The notes under the pieces were generated by a model. It was not told the DNA's origin and did no database searches. It saw nothing but the letters and a program-made list of their open reading frames with translations. Both the position numbers and the translations under genes were made by a program. Shown here one piece after another: positions 1 to 8,580 of a stretch of DNA of 64,000 nucleotides (position 1 is the first letter of the stretch; each line of letters opens with the position of its first letter). The DNA comes from Aureisphaera sp038529705 (GTDB lineage: Bacteria; Bacteroidota; Bacteroidia; Flavobacteriales; Flavobacteriaceae), in contig JBCBDM010000001.1 of NCBI GenBank assembly GCA_038529705.1, positions 4,936 to 68,935 of the forward strand, in the 5' to 3' direction.

Positions 1-44
1 GGAAAAGAGTATCGCTAATAGGAGTATTCGTTTTGCTATATCCA

Positions 45-728
45 TTAGAATCTGATATCTGCTTTACGTTCTGCTTTTTCGGCCGACTTATACATCCTTC
101 CGCTGCAATTAGATCCAACTGGAACCAAATCCATAAGTACCACCTTGTATCCCTTAGGGGTACCCCAGCAAAATTCGGAAGCACGGATATCGACTATGGT
201 TCCATTGGCAAAATCCAAGCTCCCTGACGCTTTATTGTTCTCTCGAAGTTGGATAGAAAGTGTTTTCTCCTTTTGCTGAATGAGATACAGCTCATCTGCC
301 TTGTTTAATTTCTCCAGAATCTCGGCTGGATAGCTCATGGTGACTTCGGTAATGATCCGAAAGTCATTGCCACTCTTTAAAAATTGAACCAATTTCTTGT
401 CCTCATTGATTCGCTGCACCAGGGAATAGCTATCCATTATTTTCAGCCTAAGTAATGTACTGTCCTTCGCTTTCGGAGCCAGCGAATCCTTCTTCCGAAA
501 GAAGTCTCTTTTCGAAACCAGGATGGGACTCCCCATAATACGAATGGGTTTGGAAAGATCGACTATGGTTCTGGTTTGCTGCACTTCTTGCAAAGTGAAC
601 TCTTTGAAGATTCCAATGGCCCCTAGTTCAGGAAGCCGACGGTCCTCAACCTTATGATATTGAATGGATTGACAACCCAGTAAAGTACTAAAGGTTACGA
701 TGGCAAAATAAATTTTAAGTGCGTTCAT
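45..728 (-). CDS. Hypothetical lipoprotein, 227 aa
   Basis: The N-terminus is a short hydrophobic signal ending in a lipobox (TLLGC, Cys at about residue 19), so the product should be exported and lipidated. The rest is a soluble, charged domain with no motif I recognise. Near the C-terminus there is a Cys-Trp-Gly segment and a second cysteine in GSNCSG, which could form a disulfide in the periplasm. It starts at ATG 728 and ends at TAA 45. The gene upstream on the same strand is 128 bp away, so it is probably a separate unit. Exported lipoprotein is well supported; function unknown. Confidence 0.75.
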   Translation of the reverse strand: MNALKIYFAIVTFSTLLGCQSIQYHKVEDRRLPELGAIGIFKEFTLQEVQQTRTIVDLSKPIRIMGSPILVSKRDFFRKKDSLAPKAKDSTLLRLKIMDSYSLVQRINEDKKLVQFLKSGNDFRIITEVTMSYPAEILEKLNKADELYLIQQKEKTLSIQLRENNKASGSLDFANGTIVDIRASEFCWGTPKGYKVVLMDLVPVGSNCSGRMYKSAEKAERKADIRF

Positions 729-856
729 TCTTATTCAAACATTTCCGTGTTTACTTCATTTTCAATCATGTTTGTATTTCGGGCCAAGCAATACGAAGCC
801 TCTCCGAAACCCATCACTAGGAGCCAAGGAGTGCGTGAGTTGTATTTCTGTTTTTG

Positions 857-1468
857 TTACTTCAAAAAGAAGGAAAAGCCGGCATTAAAACCAAACCCGC
901 TTCTAATGACCCGGGCATTAATCTCGTTGTTATCTTTGGGTTTATTCTGTGTGGAACTAAAGCCTACCCCCAGATCCAGTGAGATATTATCGGCAATAAA
1001 TATGGCGACCCCACCCTCAAAACCATAGGCAAAAACCGAGTCTTTGCTCTCAATGGTACCTTCGAAAGTAGATAAGGTGGTTTCGGAATTACTGGAACCA
1101 ATCCCTACATTTCCCTCCACAAAAGGCTTCACGTTCCCCGTGGTAAAATAATACCGGGCAAATGGAGAAAACAGAAAGGTAGTAGATTTGAATTCTCCAT
1201 TACCTTCTTCTTCTTTTTCAGAAATAAGGATGACCGGGATCTCAACACCAATAGCCAGGTTGTCGATCACAAAATATCCTGCTCCAGGAGCCAAAGCGAA
1301 ATTGGTATTTTTCTGAAGGGTAACATCTGTGTTATCCGATTTCAATTGGATCTTTTCCGCATTGAATCCTAGTCCAACGTCACCCCCTATTACAAAACCT
1401 CCTTTTTCGGTTTGGGCTGTTAAGGCAAAGGGTAATAAGATTGCAGCAAGAACTAATAATTTTTTCAT
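857..1468 (-). CDS. Outer-membrane beta-barrel protein (OmpW/PorT-like size class), 203 aa
   Basis: A clear Sec signal peptide (MKKLLVLAAILLPFALTAQ) is followed by alternating hydrophobic and polar strands with many glycines (GGDVGLGFN, FALAPGAGYFVI, LDLGVGFSS). The chain ends in an aromatic C-terminal strand (GFNAGFSFFLK), as expected for a small 8-strand outer-membrane barrel. It lies 17 bp downstream of the leucine-rich-repeat gene on the same strand and could be cotranscribed. Barrel fold and location are confident; the specific role (pore, adhesin or assembly factor) cannot be read. Confidence 0.8.
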   Translation of the reverse strand: MKKLLVLAAILLPFALTAQTEKGGFVIGGDVGLGFNAEKIQLKSDNTDVTLQKNTNFALAPGAGYFVIDNLAIGVEIPVILISEKEEEGNGEFKSTTFLFSPFARYYFTTGNVKPFVEGNVGIGSSNSETTLSTFEGTIESKDSVFAYGFEGGVAIFIADNISLDLGVGFSSTQNKPKDNNEINARVIRSGFGFNAGFSFFLK

Positions 1469-1485
1469 GTAAATTCAGGTTTTCG

Positions 1486-2778
1486 TTATTCTTTAATAAA
1501 TTGTTTGGACACCACTTCGGTAGTGGTGAAAATTCGAGCCAGATAGATACCGGAAGGTAAACTAGAAACATCAACTTCCCGACGGTTAGATTCTTCGATT
1601 ACCAACGCTCCTGCAGTGGTGTAAACCTCGATCTCATCGATGGCCTCAGAACTTTGTATACGAATCTGTTGTTTCGCAGGGTTTGGAGACAAAGAGAATG
1701 CTACCAATGCATTATCATCCACCCCCAGAATGCAGTCCTCACTATACGTGGTGGTTGCGTCCTTACACCAACCTTCCCCTATGGGATCAATACACATCTG
1801 GCTATTGGCATAGTCTTCATCGTCCACCAAAATACATTGCAGATCCGGATTGTTGAGGGTTGAAATAAAGGTGATGATTCCGCTATTTCCGTTTTTAATA
1901 TTGAGTGAGGTAAGTTCGTTGTCTCTCAAAAAAGCTACTTCCAAATTTGGGTTCAACGAGAAGTCCAAATGGGTGAGTAGGTTTTCAAACAAAACCACGG
2001 TTTCCAGATCAATATTCTGAGAAAAATCGATAGTCCCGGTTAAATCATTGAAGCCCATAAACAAAGTATTGAGTGCTGGATTTTGAGTGACATCAATGGT
2101 GGTAAGATTACAATTGTTGGCTTCCAGGAAATCCAGTGCCGGATTCGCAGAAACATCCAAGCTTGTCAATGGATTGACACTTACTTCCAGTGATTCAAGA
2201 TTGGGGTTTTGAGATACGTCCAAATTGGTTAGTTCATTGACCGCACAATCTAAATAGACCAAATTTGGATTTTGGGTTACATTGAGACTTGCAAATTCAT
2301 TACCCCCTACATCCAATAACTCCAGATTCACATTTTGGGTGAGGTTGAGTTGCGTCATATCATTAGACCTTCCAATCAATTCCCTTAAGCCAGGATTTTG
2401 GGTGACATCCACAAAGGCAAAGAAATTGGAACTAAAGTCCAAAACCTCGAGGTTGGACATCTCTGTAACATCTACAATTTGCAAATTATTATCGCTACAG
2501 TCCAGGATCACTACATTATCGAAGGCCTCGGAGCCCTGCATATCGTTGATGCCAAAATCATTGACATACAAAGCCGTCACTGCCAAGGCTTCCGAAAGCT
2601 GCACCTCTCCATCGTTATTGGTATCCACATCTGTATCGCCTACACCATCATCATTGGTATCCACTACGGGATTATTCACCAAGGCATCCTTAAAGATAGG
2701 GTCAGGGATATTGACGATTTGGGCTTGGACAGCCAAAGAAAGAAAGAAAAGTAGTGTGAGTAGGTAGTATGGTTTCAT
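1486..2778 (-). CDS. T9SS-secreted leucine-rich-repeat protein, 430 aa
   Basis: Signal peptide MKPYYLLTLLFFLSLAVQA, then an acidic Asp/Asn-rich loop at about residues 38-60 (DTNDDGVGDTDVDTNNDG) resembling a calcium-binding thrombospondin type 3/EF-like segment. About ten repeats of 21-22 residues follow, of the form NPNL..LD...N.LT.LDVS, a Bacteroidota-type LRR solenoid. From about residue 354 the chain has a type A T9SS sorting domain (LSPNPAKQQIRI ... ISSLPSGIYLARI-like, ending KQFIKE). The product should cross the outer membrane through the type IX system and be surface-anchored or released. Binding partner unknown. The opposite strand shows long open frames that are artefacts of the repeats. 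Confidence 0.88.
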   Translation of the reverse strand: MKPYYLLTLLFFLSLAVQAQIVNIPDPIFKDALVNNPVVDTNDDGVGDTDVDTNNDGEVQLSEALAVTALYVNDFGINDMQGSEAFDNVVILDCSDNNLQIVDVTEMSNLEVLDFSSNFFAFVDVTQNPGLRELIGRSNDMTQLNLTQNVNLELLDVGGNEFASLNVTQNPNLVYLDCAVNELTNLDVSQNPNLESLEVSVNPLTSLDVSANPALDFLEANNCNLTTIDVTQNPALNTLFMGFNDLTGTIDFSQNIDLETVVLFENLLTHLDFSLNPNLEVAFLRDNELTSLNIKNGNSGIITFISTLNNPDLQCILVDDEDYANSQMCIDPIGEGWCKDATTTYSEDCILGVDDNALVAFSLSPNPAKQQIRIQSSEAIDEIEVYTTAGALVIEESNRREVDVSSLPSGIYLARIFTTTEVVSKQFIKE

Positions 2779-2830
2779 GTATTGTTTGTTAGGTTATGCC
2801 AGATTTGATTAATTATATTCTTTATATTCC

Positions 2831-2860
2831 AAGCACCAGTTACAAACTGGCGCTAGCGCG
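2831..2860. repeat. REP-like double palindrome
   Basis: Two adjacent palindromic elements lie in the 145-bp gap between the LRR gene start and the stop of the small membrane protein. GCaCCAGTT (2833-2841) pairs with AACTGGcGC (2845-2853) around a 3-nt loop, with one mismatch. The perfect 10-bp palindrome GCGCTAGCGC follows at 2850-2859. The motif looks like the extragenic palindromes that are dispersed in some Bacteroidota genomes, but copy number cannot be checked here. It sits just beyond the AT-rich RHS tip cassette. Confidence 0.45.
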
Positions 2861-2923
2861 GGGATACTCATGTTGGTCAGAGATTCAATGTACAAAATTT
2901 ATGTTCTTAAATTACTCCATCAA

Positions 2924-3316
2924 CTAATTTGCAGTGTTAACCCCAAACATATCGTTAAAATTTAATTTGTCATGAATTATTTTGATTTTTGTTTCCAATA
3001 TGAAATTATATTCTATCATAATCAATTGTACTGATTTGTCATTTTCACATACTATAACTCTGTGAAAAGTTCTATGAAAAATATTCTCAACAGTTGATCG
3101 GATTTTTCTTTCAATTCCAAGTTTTTTCAAGTTTTCGCTTGGTGGTAATCTAATTTGACCGTTGCAGACTATACCTTTCCTTTGAGCTTTCTTAATAGCT
3201 TTCTTTAATGTTTTATCGGTTCTGTACGACCAAGAGAAAGATTTGAAATAGATAAAAAAACATAAATACAATATGCTTATTAAAATTAATAGGTAAATTA
3301 TAATTTCTAAGTTCAT
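2924..3316 (-). CDS. Small membrane-anchored protein, candidate RHS-tip immunity protein, 130 aa
   Basis: One hydrophobic N-terminal helix (about residues 4-26) is followed by a basic soluble domain of about 100 residues; there is no lipobox. The ATG overlaps the stop codon of the RHS gene by 4 bp (ATGA at 3313-3316), so translation is probably coupled. The gene is strikingly AT-rich: 3241-3300 has only 8 G/C in 60 bases, while core RHS sequence such as 5101-5160 has 23 in 60. The position directly after the variable RHS C-terminus, the size and the odd base composition are what is expected of an immunity gene in a polymorphic-toxin cassette. I recognise no immunity family, so the role is inference. 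Confidence 0.6.
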   Translation of the reverse strand: MNLEIIIYLLILISILYLCFFIYFKSFSWSYRTDKTLKKAIKKAQRKGIVCNGQIRLPPSENLKKLGIERKIRSTVENIFHRTFHRVIVCENDKSVQLIMIEYNFILETKIKIIHDKLNFNDMFGVNTAN

Positions 3317-6300
3317 CTTCTATTTCTTAAATAAATTCCCCCATTTATGTCAGCTACAAAAAAAGCTCCAATGGAGATTCCACTTCCAATTCCAAATAAA
3401 TTTACATTATTATTCGTGTCTTGACTTGCTTGTATTAATAACATTTTTTCACTCATTGTAGTTGTGCTATTAATTAAAGAATTATCATAGCGTGTTAAAT
3501 TATCGACGGTTTCTACCGAAAATCCTGCAAGCACATCATACCCGACTCGGTGAACAAGCCTTTGAGTGTCATCATTTAAATAATAAAGTTCAGAATTATT
3601 TTCAAAACCATCAATTATATTAAATGAAAGGTCCACATCTAAATCAAATAAAACAGCAGAATGATGACCAGCTTCAAACCCTCCAACACCTTCAATATCA
3701 CCTGCAATTTGATTACCAACTGAAAGTCTAATTTGTCCATTAGCGGAAACTTCTAGACTTTCTTTTACTCTTCTCAGCCCATTTTCTCGAAGTTCATCAG
3801 CTGTATCCGAAACAAATTGTTTTGTCTGTTGGTTTTCAATTAATTCTTGCTCAGAATCGGCAAATCCACCGAACGTAAACAGATTCTTAAAAAAGTTTTT
3901 TATAATTCTTCCGTAACATGGCGGATCAGGACAATCCATACCACCATCTGGATCAATTCGTGAAATAGGGTTATTCCCCATCCCAAGATAAGGAGAAAAA
4001 TGTTGTTTTGCCGGATCTGTCGTCAACCATCTTCCCAATCTTGCATCCCAGAGTCGTAACTCAAAGGCCTCCATCCCTGTCTCATCATCCTTTTCCTGTC
4101 CTTGGAAGGCATAACGATATTCCCCTTCCTGATTGCGCTCCGGCATGGGCATCCCAAAGGGATAATAATCCTTATACGCCAGCATGATGGGGGTATTGTT
4201 GGTGGAAATATCGGTAATAACCACATTGTCGATGGTATAGATATTGGTCCAGCTTATAGCGCCATCATTGTTCAAGCCAAAGTATAAGTTGACCGGGCCT
4301 CCCATCAAGGAAGTATATTGAAAGGTAATGCTGCCCCCTTGGGAAGTCACATTGGGGTTTTGAAAGACGGTATTGGTACTCACCCCATAACTTAGTGAAT
4401 TGGCACTTATTAATCCCAGGTCAAAACTAATACTATAGCTTCGGTGGGCCACCGTGTTAAAGGATAGGTAGATCCCATTCTTTGCCTGTACACTGGGGAC
4501 ATCGGCTCTTAACTCCTCATTGGTCGCGGTCACATTGGTTCCGGTAAATCCGTGCCAGGGCGGCATGCTCACGATGTTAGAGGCAAAATCTTCCTCGTAC
4601 ACGATCTGCGGACTAAAATCCCTCATGATCACCCCGCGTACATTCCCCAGATGGTCGGTAAGCTCATATTTATAGATGCCAGCATCGTCTCCAACGCCCA
4701 AGCGGGAAGCCCCGTAAATTGGAAATTCTAATTCAGAGGTCATACCCGAATCTCCACCGCCATCAGGGTCCAGGGTATGAATAGCCAATACCTGCCCGGA
4801 TATGTCCCGTACGTAAAAGGTAGAAATGGGATCGTTGTTCGAATCGATGAAGCGCTTTTCCACACGGTGTCCCCGGTCATTATAGTAAAATTCCACTCGT
4901 TGGGGATCATTGGTAATGGTAGAATACACCGATTTTACCAAACCATTGGTATAGTAGCTATACCCCAACTGATCCTGTACATTTTCTATCAACTGACCAA
5001 TGCTATTGTATACATAGTTCCCGGAATTTTGATCCTTAATATCTCCATTCTCGGCCGTATTCCCTGAGGTATCATCCACATGGCCCAATTGATTGCTGTT
5101 GGGTAAATAGTTGTACTGTAAATTATCCATGACATTCCCGCCACTGGTATATTCTCTTGTTCTGGTTAAGGACTGAATATTCCCGTTGGGATCATAGGTC
5201 AACCCGGAAACACTAAAATCCGGCGTGGCACCACTGGTGTAGATATTACCATTCACACTCCCAAAGGTAGCAGCACTCAACCACTTGTTCCCATTGTATT
5301 GATATAAATATCCATTTTGAGTGCCAGGGGTATTCAAGCCTTGGGTGGCCCATCGGGTACCTTTGATATTGCCGTCAAACCGATTGTAACCACTGGGAGA
5401 AGAACCGATGGCTACACTATTTCTAGAGTAGTCCTTTTCGTAATAATCCAGGATCAAGCCGAAGGCGTTGTTGGTATCATTTCCGGGATCATTCGCAGAG
5501 AGGTCCGAATTGTTGATGGACTTCAATCGCCCGTCCAGGGTATAAACATAATCGATCCCCTGCAGGCCTTGGGCCAAGATGATGCGCTTCAACTCCCCAC
5601 TTTTATAATAGGTGTACCGTGCATGTTCCATATAGTTGATATTGTCTCGAGACGTTTCCACAATTTTTAGTTGCCCTATATCATTGTATTGGTATTTATG
5701 GGTAAAGCGCTCGGTGGCCTCTCCTTTTTGATACAATACTTTGGTCACTTCTCCTGTAGATTCGTCATATTCATAATCGAGGGTCTTTGCCCCCAGGCCA
5801 TTCACATGTTGTACGATCCATTCTACACGCCCATATACATCGTAACTATACCAAGTAGTAGTAGTTTCAGGATTCTTTGTATAAGTTTTAGAGACGTTTC
5901 CAGTAAGATGTTGTTGCACGCGCAGTTCTCCCACTCCAAATCCCAGGTTCCCAGGATAGAGCACATCATGAAGCCCTTGGGTATCTTTTACGTCATAGAC
6001 CGTAAAAACCTGTTCTGCGCAGGTAGCCGGGTCCACTACCCAATCGTCAATGGATGGGGGTGCCGGAATAAAATTGGCATCTAGCTCTTCCAATTGAATG
6101 TTGGAAACGACGGAGCCTGTTTGAAATAGCTGTCCATCTATCAAGTAAGAAGGGGTAGTTGCCGCCAAACTCAATGTATAGAAGGTCTGGTCATTCTTTT
6201 TGAAATATACATTCTGCCCAATTCTTTCAATTTGAAATACATCATTCTCGTCATAGATAGTTGCCGACTTAGTAAGGCCTGCCCCGTAGTTCATTACATT

Positions 6301-8556
6301 TACCTGGTTCCATCGAAAGTACATCCCGTACTCAACAGAAGTGTGGTCATTGAAATCCTGTTCTAAGTTTGTTTCAGAAATACCAACGGTACCTCTACCG
6401 TCCTTTGAAAACTGAAAGGATATCCTAAAGTTTCCTGTCCCAGTACCTTCATTAGAAATAAAACCTGAATTATTAGAGGTATTGACGCCACTTTTCACCA
6501 CTTCGCCAGGGGTCGTGGACAATCTACTCTGTACCACAAAGGTGGGAATTGTGGTGCTCAGGGTTTCAAAAAAGGGTAAGCCACTGGTGCTCACACCGCT
6601 CTCTACTGGCCGTCCCAAATCGTCATAATTGGTATATGAAAATTCCTGATCGATCACCTGCTGAGAATTTCTTGAAAACCGGATCTGCCCATCACTTCTG
6701 TAGATGAACTCGGAGCTTCCTTCATCTGGTGATGAGGTATTTGTTAGCTCTCCGGCTCCGTTATAAGTAAAGGTAGTGGCCATAGTATGGTTGGGAGTTC
6801 CTGTTTCTAAATTAAAAGCAGCACTGTCAAAACCCAAGGGTTGGGTAGTAGCGGTTAAACTCCCGGCTTCGTTGTAATAATTGATGGAGAAATCATAGTA
6901 ATTCACGTTGTAACGAATTCCTTTTATGGCTCCTCCTACAAGATCCCATTTAATTTGTCCGTCGGATTTAATGTGCGTTTTAGCCTGGTCGTTGAACGTT
7001 CCTCCAGCCCATTCGATCCGGTAGAAATTTCCAGGAGCCATATTACCTGGATTGGATAACTCCAAGCCCGTTCTCAAGTCGTAAACTCGATAACCTGACC
7101 CGGCTCCTCCAAAAAGCTCATAGCCACCGGAAGCGTTTTGTGGATAATGAATATCCACATATTTTTGCTCCCCGATAAGATATACTACCTCATAGGAAGT
7201 GTTGCCGCCGGACCTTCCTATAGCCAACACTTTTCCTTCGGCATCACTAAAGGAAACCACCTCGTTACCGTGAGCATCCTGGGAAACAGTTTTATAACTT
7301 TTTAGGACCACTTCTTTCCCCAGTCCCGATATGGGACCCTCAAAATAATCCTGTCCAAATAGATAATACAATTCCTGAGCCGCGGGAAAGGTATAAGAAA
7401 ATCCCTGAGGATATCTATCGAGGAAACCATCGTCCGCCCCATTTGCATTGGCATCCAGCTCCTTTCCACCCGAGGCTCCTCTAACTCCACCTGGGTTTAA
7501 TTCGTCGTAAATGGTGCGTGTGTAGGGTCTGTCCTCAGCCACATCCTGATAGGATTCCAGGGTATTGGACTCTCCGTAGTACCAGTTCAGGGTTCCGGGA
7601 AGCGGAGTCCCATCCAATAAGGGAGGATTCTCCGGATCTGCATTGAGCTGGGCCTTGGTAAGGCCATGATCATTCTCGTGTGTGATAAAATTACTCTTAT
7701 AAGAAAAATGCTCCGGTGTTCCCTCCAACGGTGCGCTAAAGGTTTGAAGCGCGGGTCTCCCTTGATAATCGTATCTAGTCTCGGAAACCCAGGTTTTATT
7801 GGTTTCATAGTCTTTGGTCTGTGATTGAGTCCCTTTCCCAAGGCGATCAAAATAATTGATCGAGGCTCCCTTTAAGGTGCCCGAATTGTCGTAGGTCTTT
7901 GCCCGAATCCAATTTCTGCTCACATCTACGGCAACCACATTCGAGTTGGCAGCCACCCCTTTAAAACCGGAATTATTGAGCGTAAATGAGAAGTTATCCG
8001 AACTGGTATACAGCGCCACTTTCCCGTTCTCCATAAAATTATCCGTGATAAGATGCTCGGTAGTATTATACGTTAATAACAGCTTATTATTCTCTGTTTT
8101 CTCGATTCGAAAGATATCACTGGTATTGGGAGTGATATCGTTCAATCGATCGATCTCTCCCTCAGGGCCGTGGAATACAACGGCATATTTGGTTACACTG
8201 GATTCCAGATAGGGTTCCAAGGTTATGGAATAACTATTTTGATGCACGCTGGCCAGACTAAAATTGTTCTCGAACGTAAAATACATTGAAAATGTATTAA
8301 GTTCAGATTGAACGCTTAAGCTACTATTGTTGAGCATGAGACTCGTAATTTCAATAAAGCCTGTATCTATCGAATATAGCTCATCTTGCGACAACATATA
8401 GGCATTGGCATTTTGACTTAGATCACTCTCAATGGCCCCAGTTTCCGGAATCACCTGAAACGCTGTGTTCTCCTTCCAGGTCAATTGCTGACCCTGGAGA
8501 ATTCCAAAATTGAACAAGATTAGATATGCTAGAGATTTTAATAGGAATGATTTCAT
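3313..8556 (-). CDS. RHS/YD-repeat protein with variable C-terminal tip, 1747 aa
   Basis: A signal peptide (about residues 1-22, ending ILQGQQ) is followed by a long YD-repeat region rich in G-x(3-9)-Y-x-Y-D/N-x-x-G-type strands, for example YDVYGRVEW, YDPNGNIQSL and YNSIGQLIENV. The RHS-associated core lies at about residues 1477-1538 (YRYAFQGQEKDDETG...LRLWDARLGRWLTTDP) and ends at IDPDGG near residue 1538. In RHS proteins this core closes the beta-cage and marks the border of the variable tip. The remaining ~209 residues are unrelated to the core and AT-rich; they contain a GFEAGHHSAV segment but no catalytic signature I can name. The gene follows the SpvB-like gene by 24 bp and overlaps the small membrane protein gene. 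RHS identity is firm; toxin activity is inferred. Confidence 0.9.
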   Translation of the reverse strand: MKSFLLKSLAYLILFNFGILQGQQLTWKENTAFQVIPETGAIESDLSQNANAYMLSQDELYSIDTGFIEITSLMLNNSSLSVQSELNTFSMYFTFENNFSLASVHQNSYSITLEPYLESSVTKYAVVFHGPEGEIDRLNDITPNTSDIFRIEKTENNKLLLTYNTTEHLITDNFMENGKVALYTSSDNFSFTLNNSGFKGVAANSNVVAVDVSRNWIRAKTYDNSGTLKGASINYFDRLGKGTQSQTKDYETNKTWVSETRYDYQGRPALQTFSAPLEGTPEHFSYKSNFITHENDHGLTKAQLNADPENPPLLDGTPLPGTLNWYYGESNTLESYQDVAEDRPYTRTIYDELNPGGVRGASGGKELDANANGADDGFLDRYPQGFSYTFPAAQELYYLFGQDYFEGPISGLGKEVVLKSYKTVSQDAHGNEVVSFSDAEGKVLAIGRSGGNTSYEVVYLIGEQKYVDIHYPQNASGGYELFGGAGSGYRVYDLRTGLELSNPGNMAPGNFYRIEWAGGTFNDQAKTHIKSDGQIKWDLVGGAIKGIRYNVNYYDFSINYYNEAGSLTATTQPLGFDSAAFNLETGTPNHTMATTFTYNGAGELTNTSSPDEGSSEFIYRSDGQIRFSRNSQQVIDQEFSYTNYDDLGRPVESGVSTSGLPFFETLSTTIPTFVVQSRLSTTPGEVVKSGVNTSNNSGFISNEGTGTGNFRISFQFSKDGRGTVGISETNLEQDFNDHTSVEYGMYFRWNQVNVMNYGAGLTKSATIYDENDVFQIERIGQNVYFKKNDQTFYTLSLAATTPSYLIDGQLFQTGSVVSNIQLEELDANFIPAPPSIDDWVVDPATCAEQVFTVYDVKDTQGLHDVLYPGNLGFGVGELRVQQHLTGNVSKTYTKNPETTTTWYSYDVYGRVEWIVQHVNGLGAKTLDYEYDESTGEVTKVLYQKGEATERFTHKYQYNDIGQLKIVETSRDNINYMEHARYTYYKSGELKRIILAQGLQGIDYVYTLDGRLKSINNSDLSANDPGNDTNNAFGLILDYYEKDYSRNSVAIGSSPSGYNRFDGNIKGTRWATQGLNTPGTQNGYLYQYNGNKWLSAATFGSVNGNIYTSGATPDFSVSGLTYDPNGNIQSLTRTREYTSGGNVMDNLQYNYLPNSNQLGHVDDTSGNTAENGDIKDQNSGNYVYNSIGQLIENVQDQLGYSYYTNGLVKSVYSTITNDPQRVEFYYNDRGHRVEKRFIDSNNDPISTFYVRDISGQVLAIHTLDPDGGGDSGMTSELEFPIYGASRLGVGDDAGIYKYELTDHLGNVRGVIMRDFSPQIVYEEDFASNIVSMPPWHGFTGTNVTATNEELRADVPSVQAKNGIYLSFNTVAHRSYSISFDLGLISANSLSYGVSTNTVFQNPNVTSQGGSITFQYTSLMGGPVNLYFGLNNDGAISWTNIYTIDNVVITDISTNNTPIMLAYKDYYPFGMPMPERNQEGEYRYAFQGQEKDDETGMEAFELRLWDARLGRWLTTDPAKQHFSPYLGMGNNPISRIDPDGGMDCPDPPCYGRIIKNFFKNLFTFGGFADSEQELIENQQTKQFVSDTADELRENGLRRVKESLEVSANGQIRLSVGNQIAGDIEGVGGFEAGHHSAVLFDLDVDLSFNIIDGFENNSELYYLNDDTQRLVHRVGYDVLAGFSVETVDNLTRYDNSLINSTTTMSEKMLLIQASQDTNNNVNLFGIGSGISIGAFFVADINGGIYLRNRR

Positions 8557-8580
8557 AATAGCTTATTTTCAAATTGGAAA

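Noticed and set aside
2282..2767. Long plus-strand open frame (161 codons) opposite the LRR gene
   Set aside because: It mirrors the repeats of the LRR protein, is Ser/Lys-biased and has no domain; the minus-strand gene has a signal peptide and sorting domain.
3313..3940. GHH-type nuclease toxin in the RHS tip
   Set aside because: The tip has a GHH triplet (EAGHHSAV), but the rest of the HNH-fold signature is not visible, so I do not assign that family.
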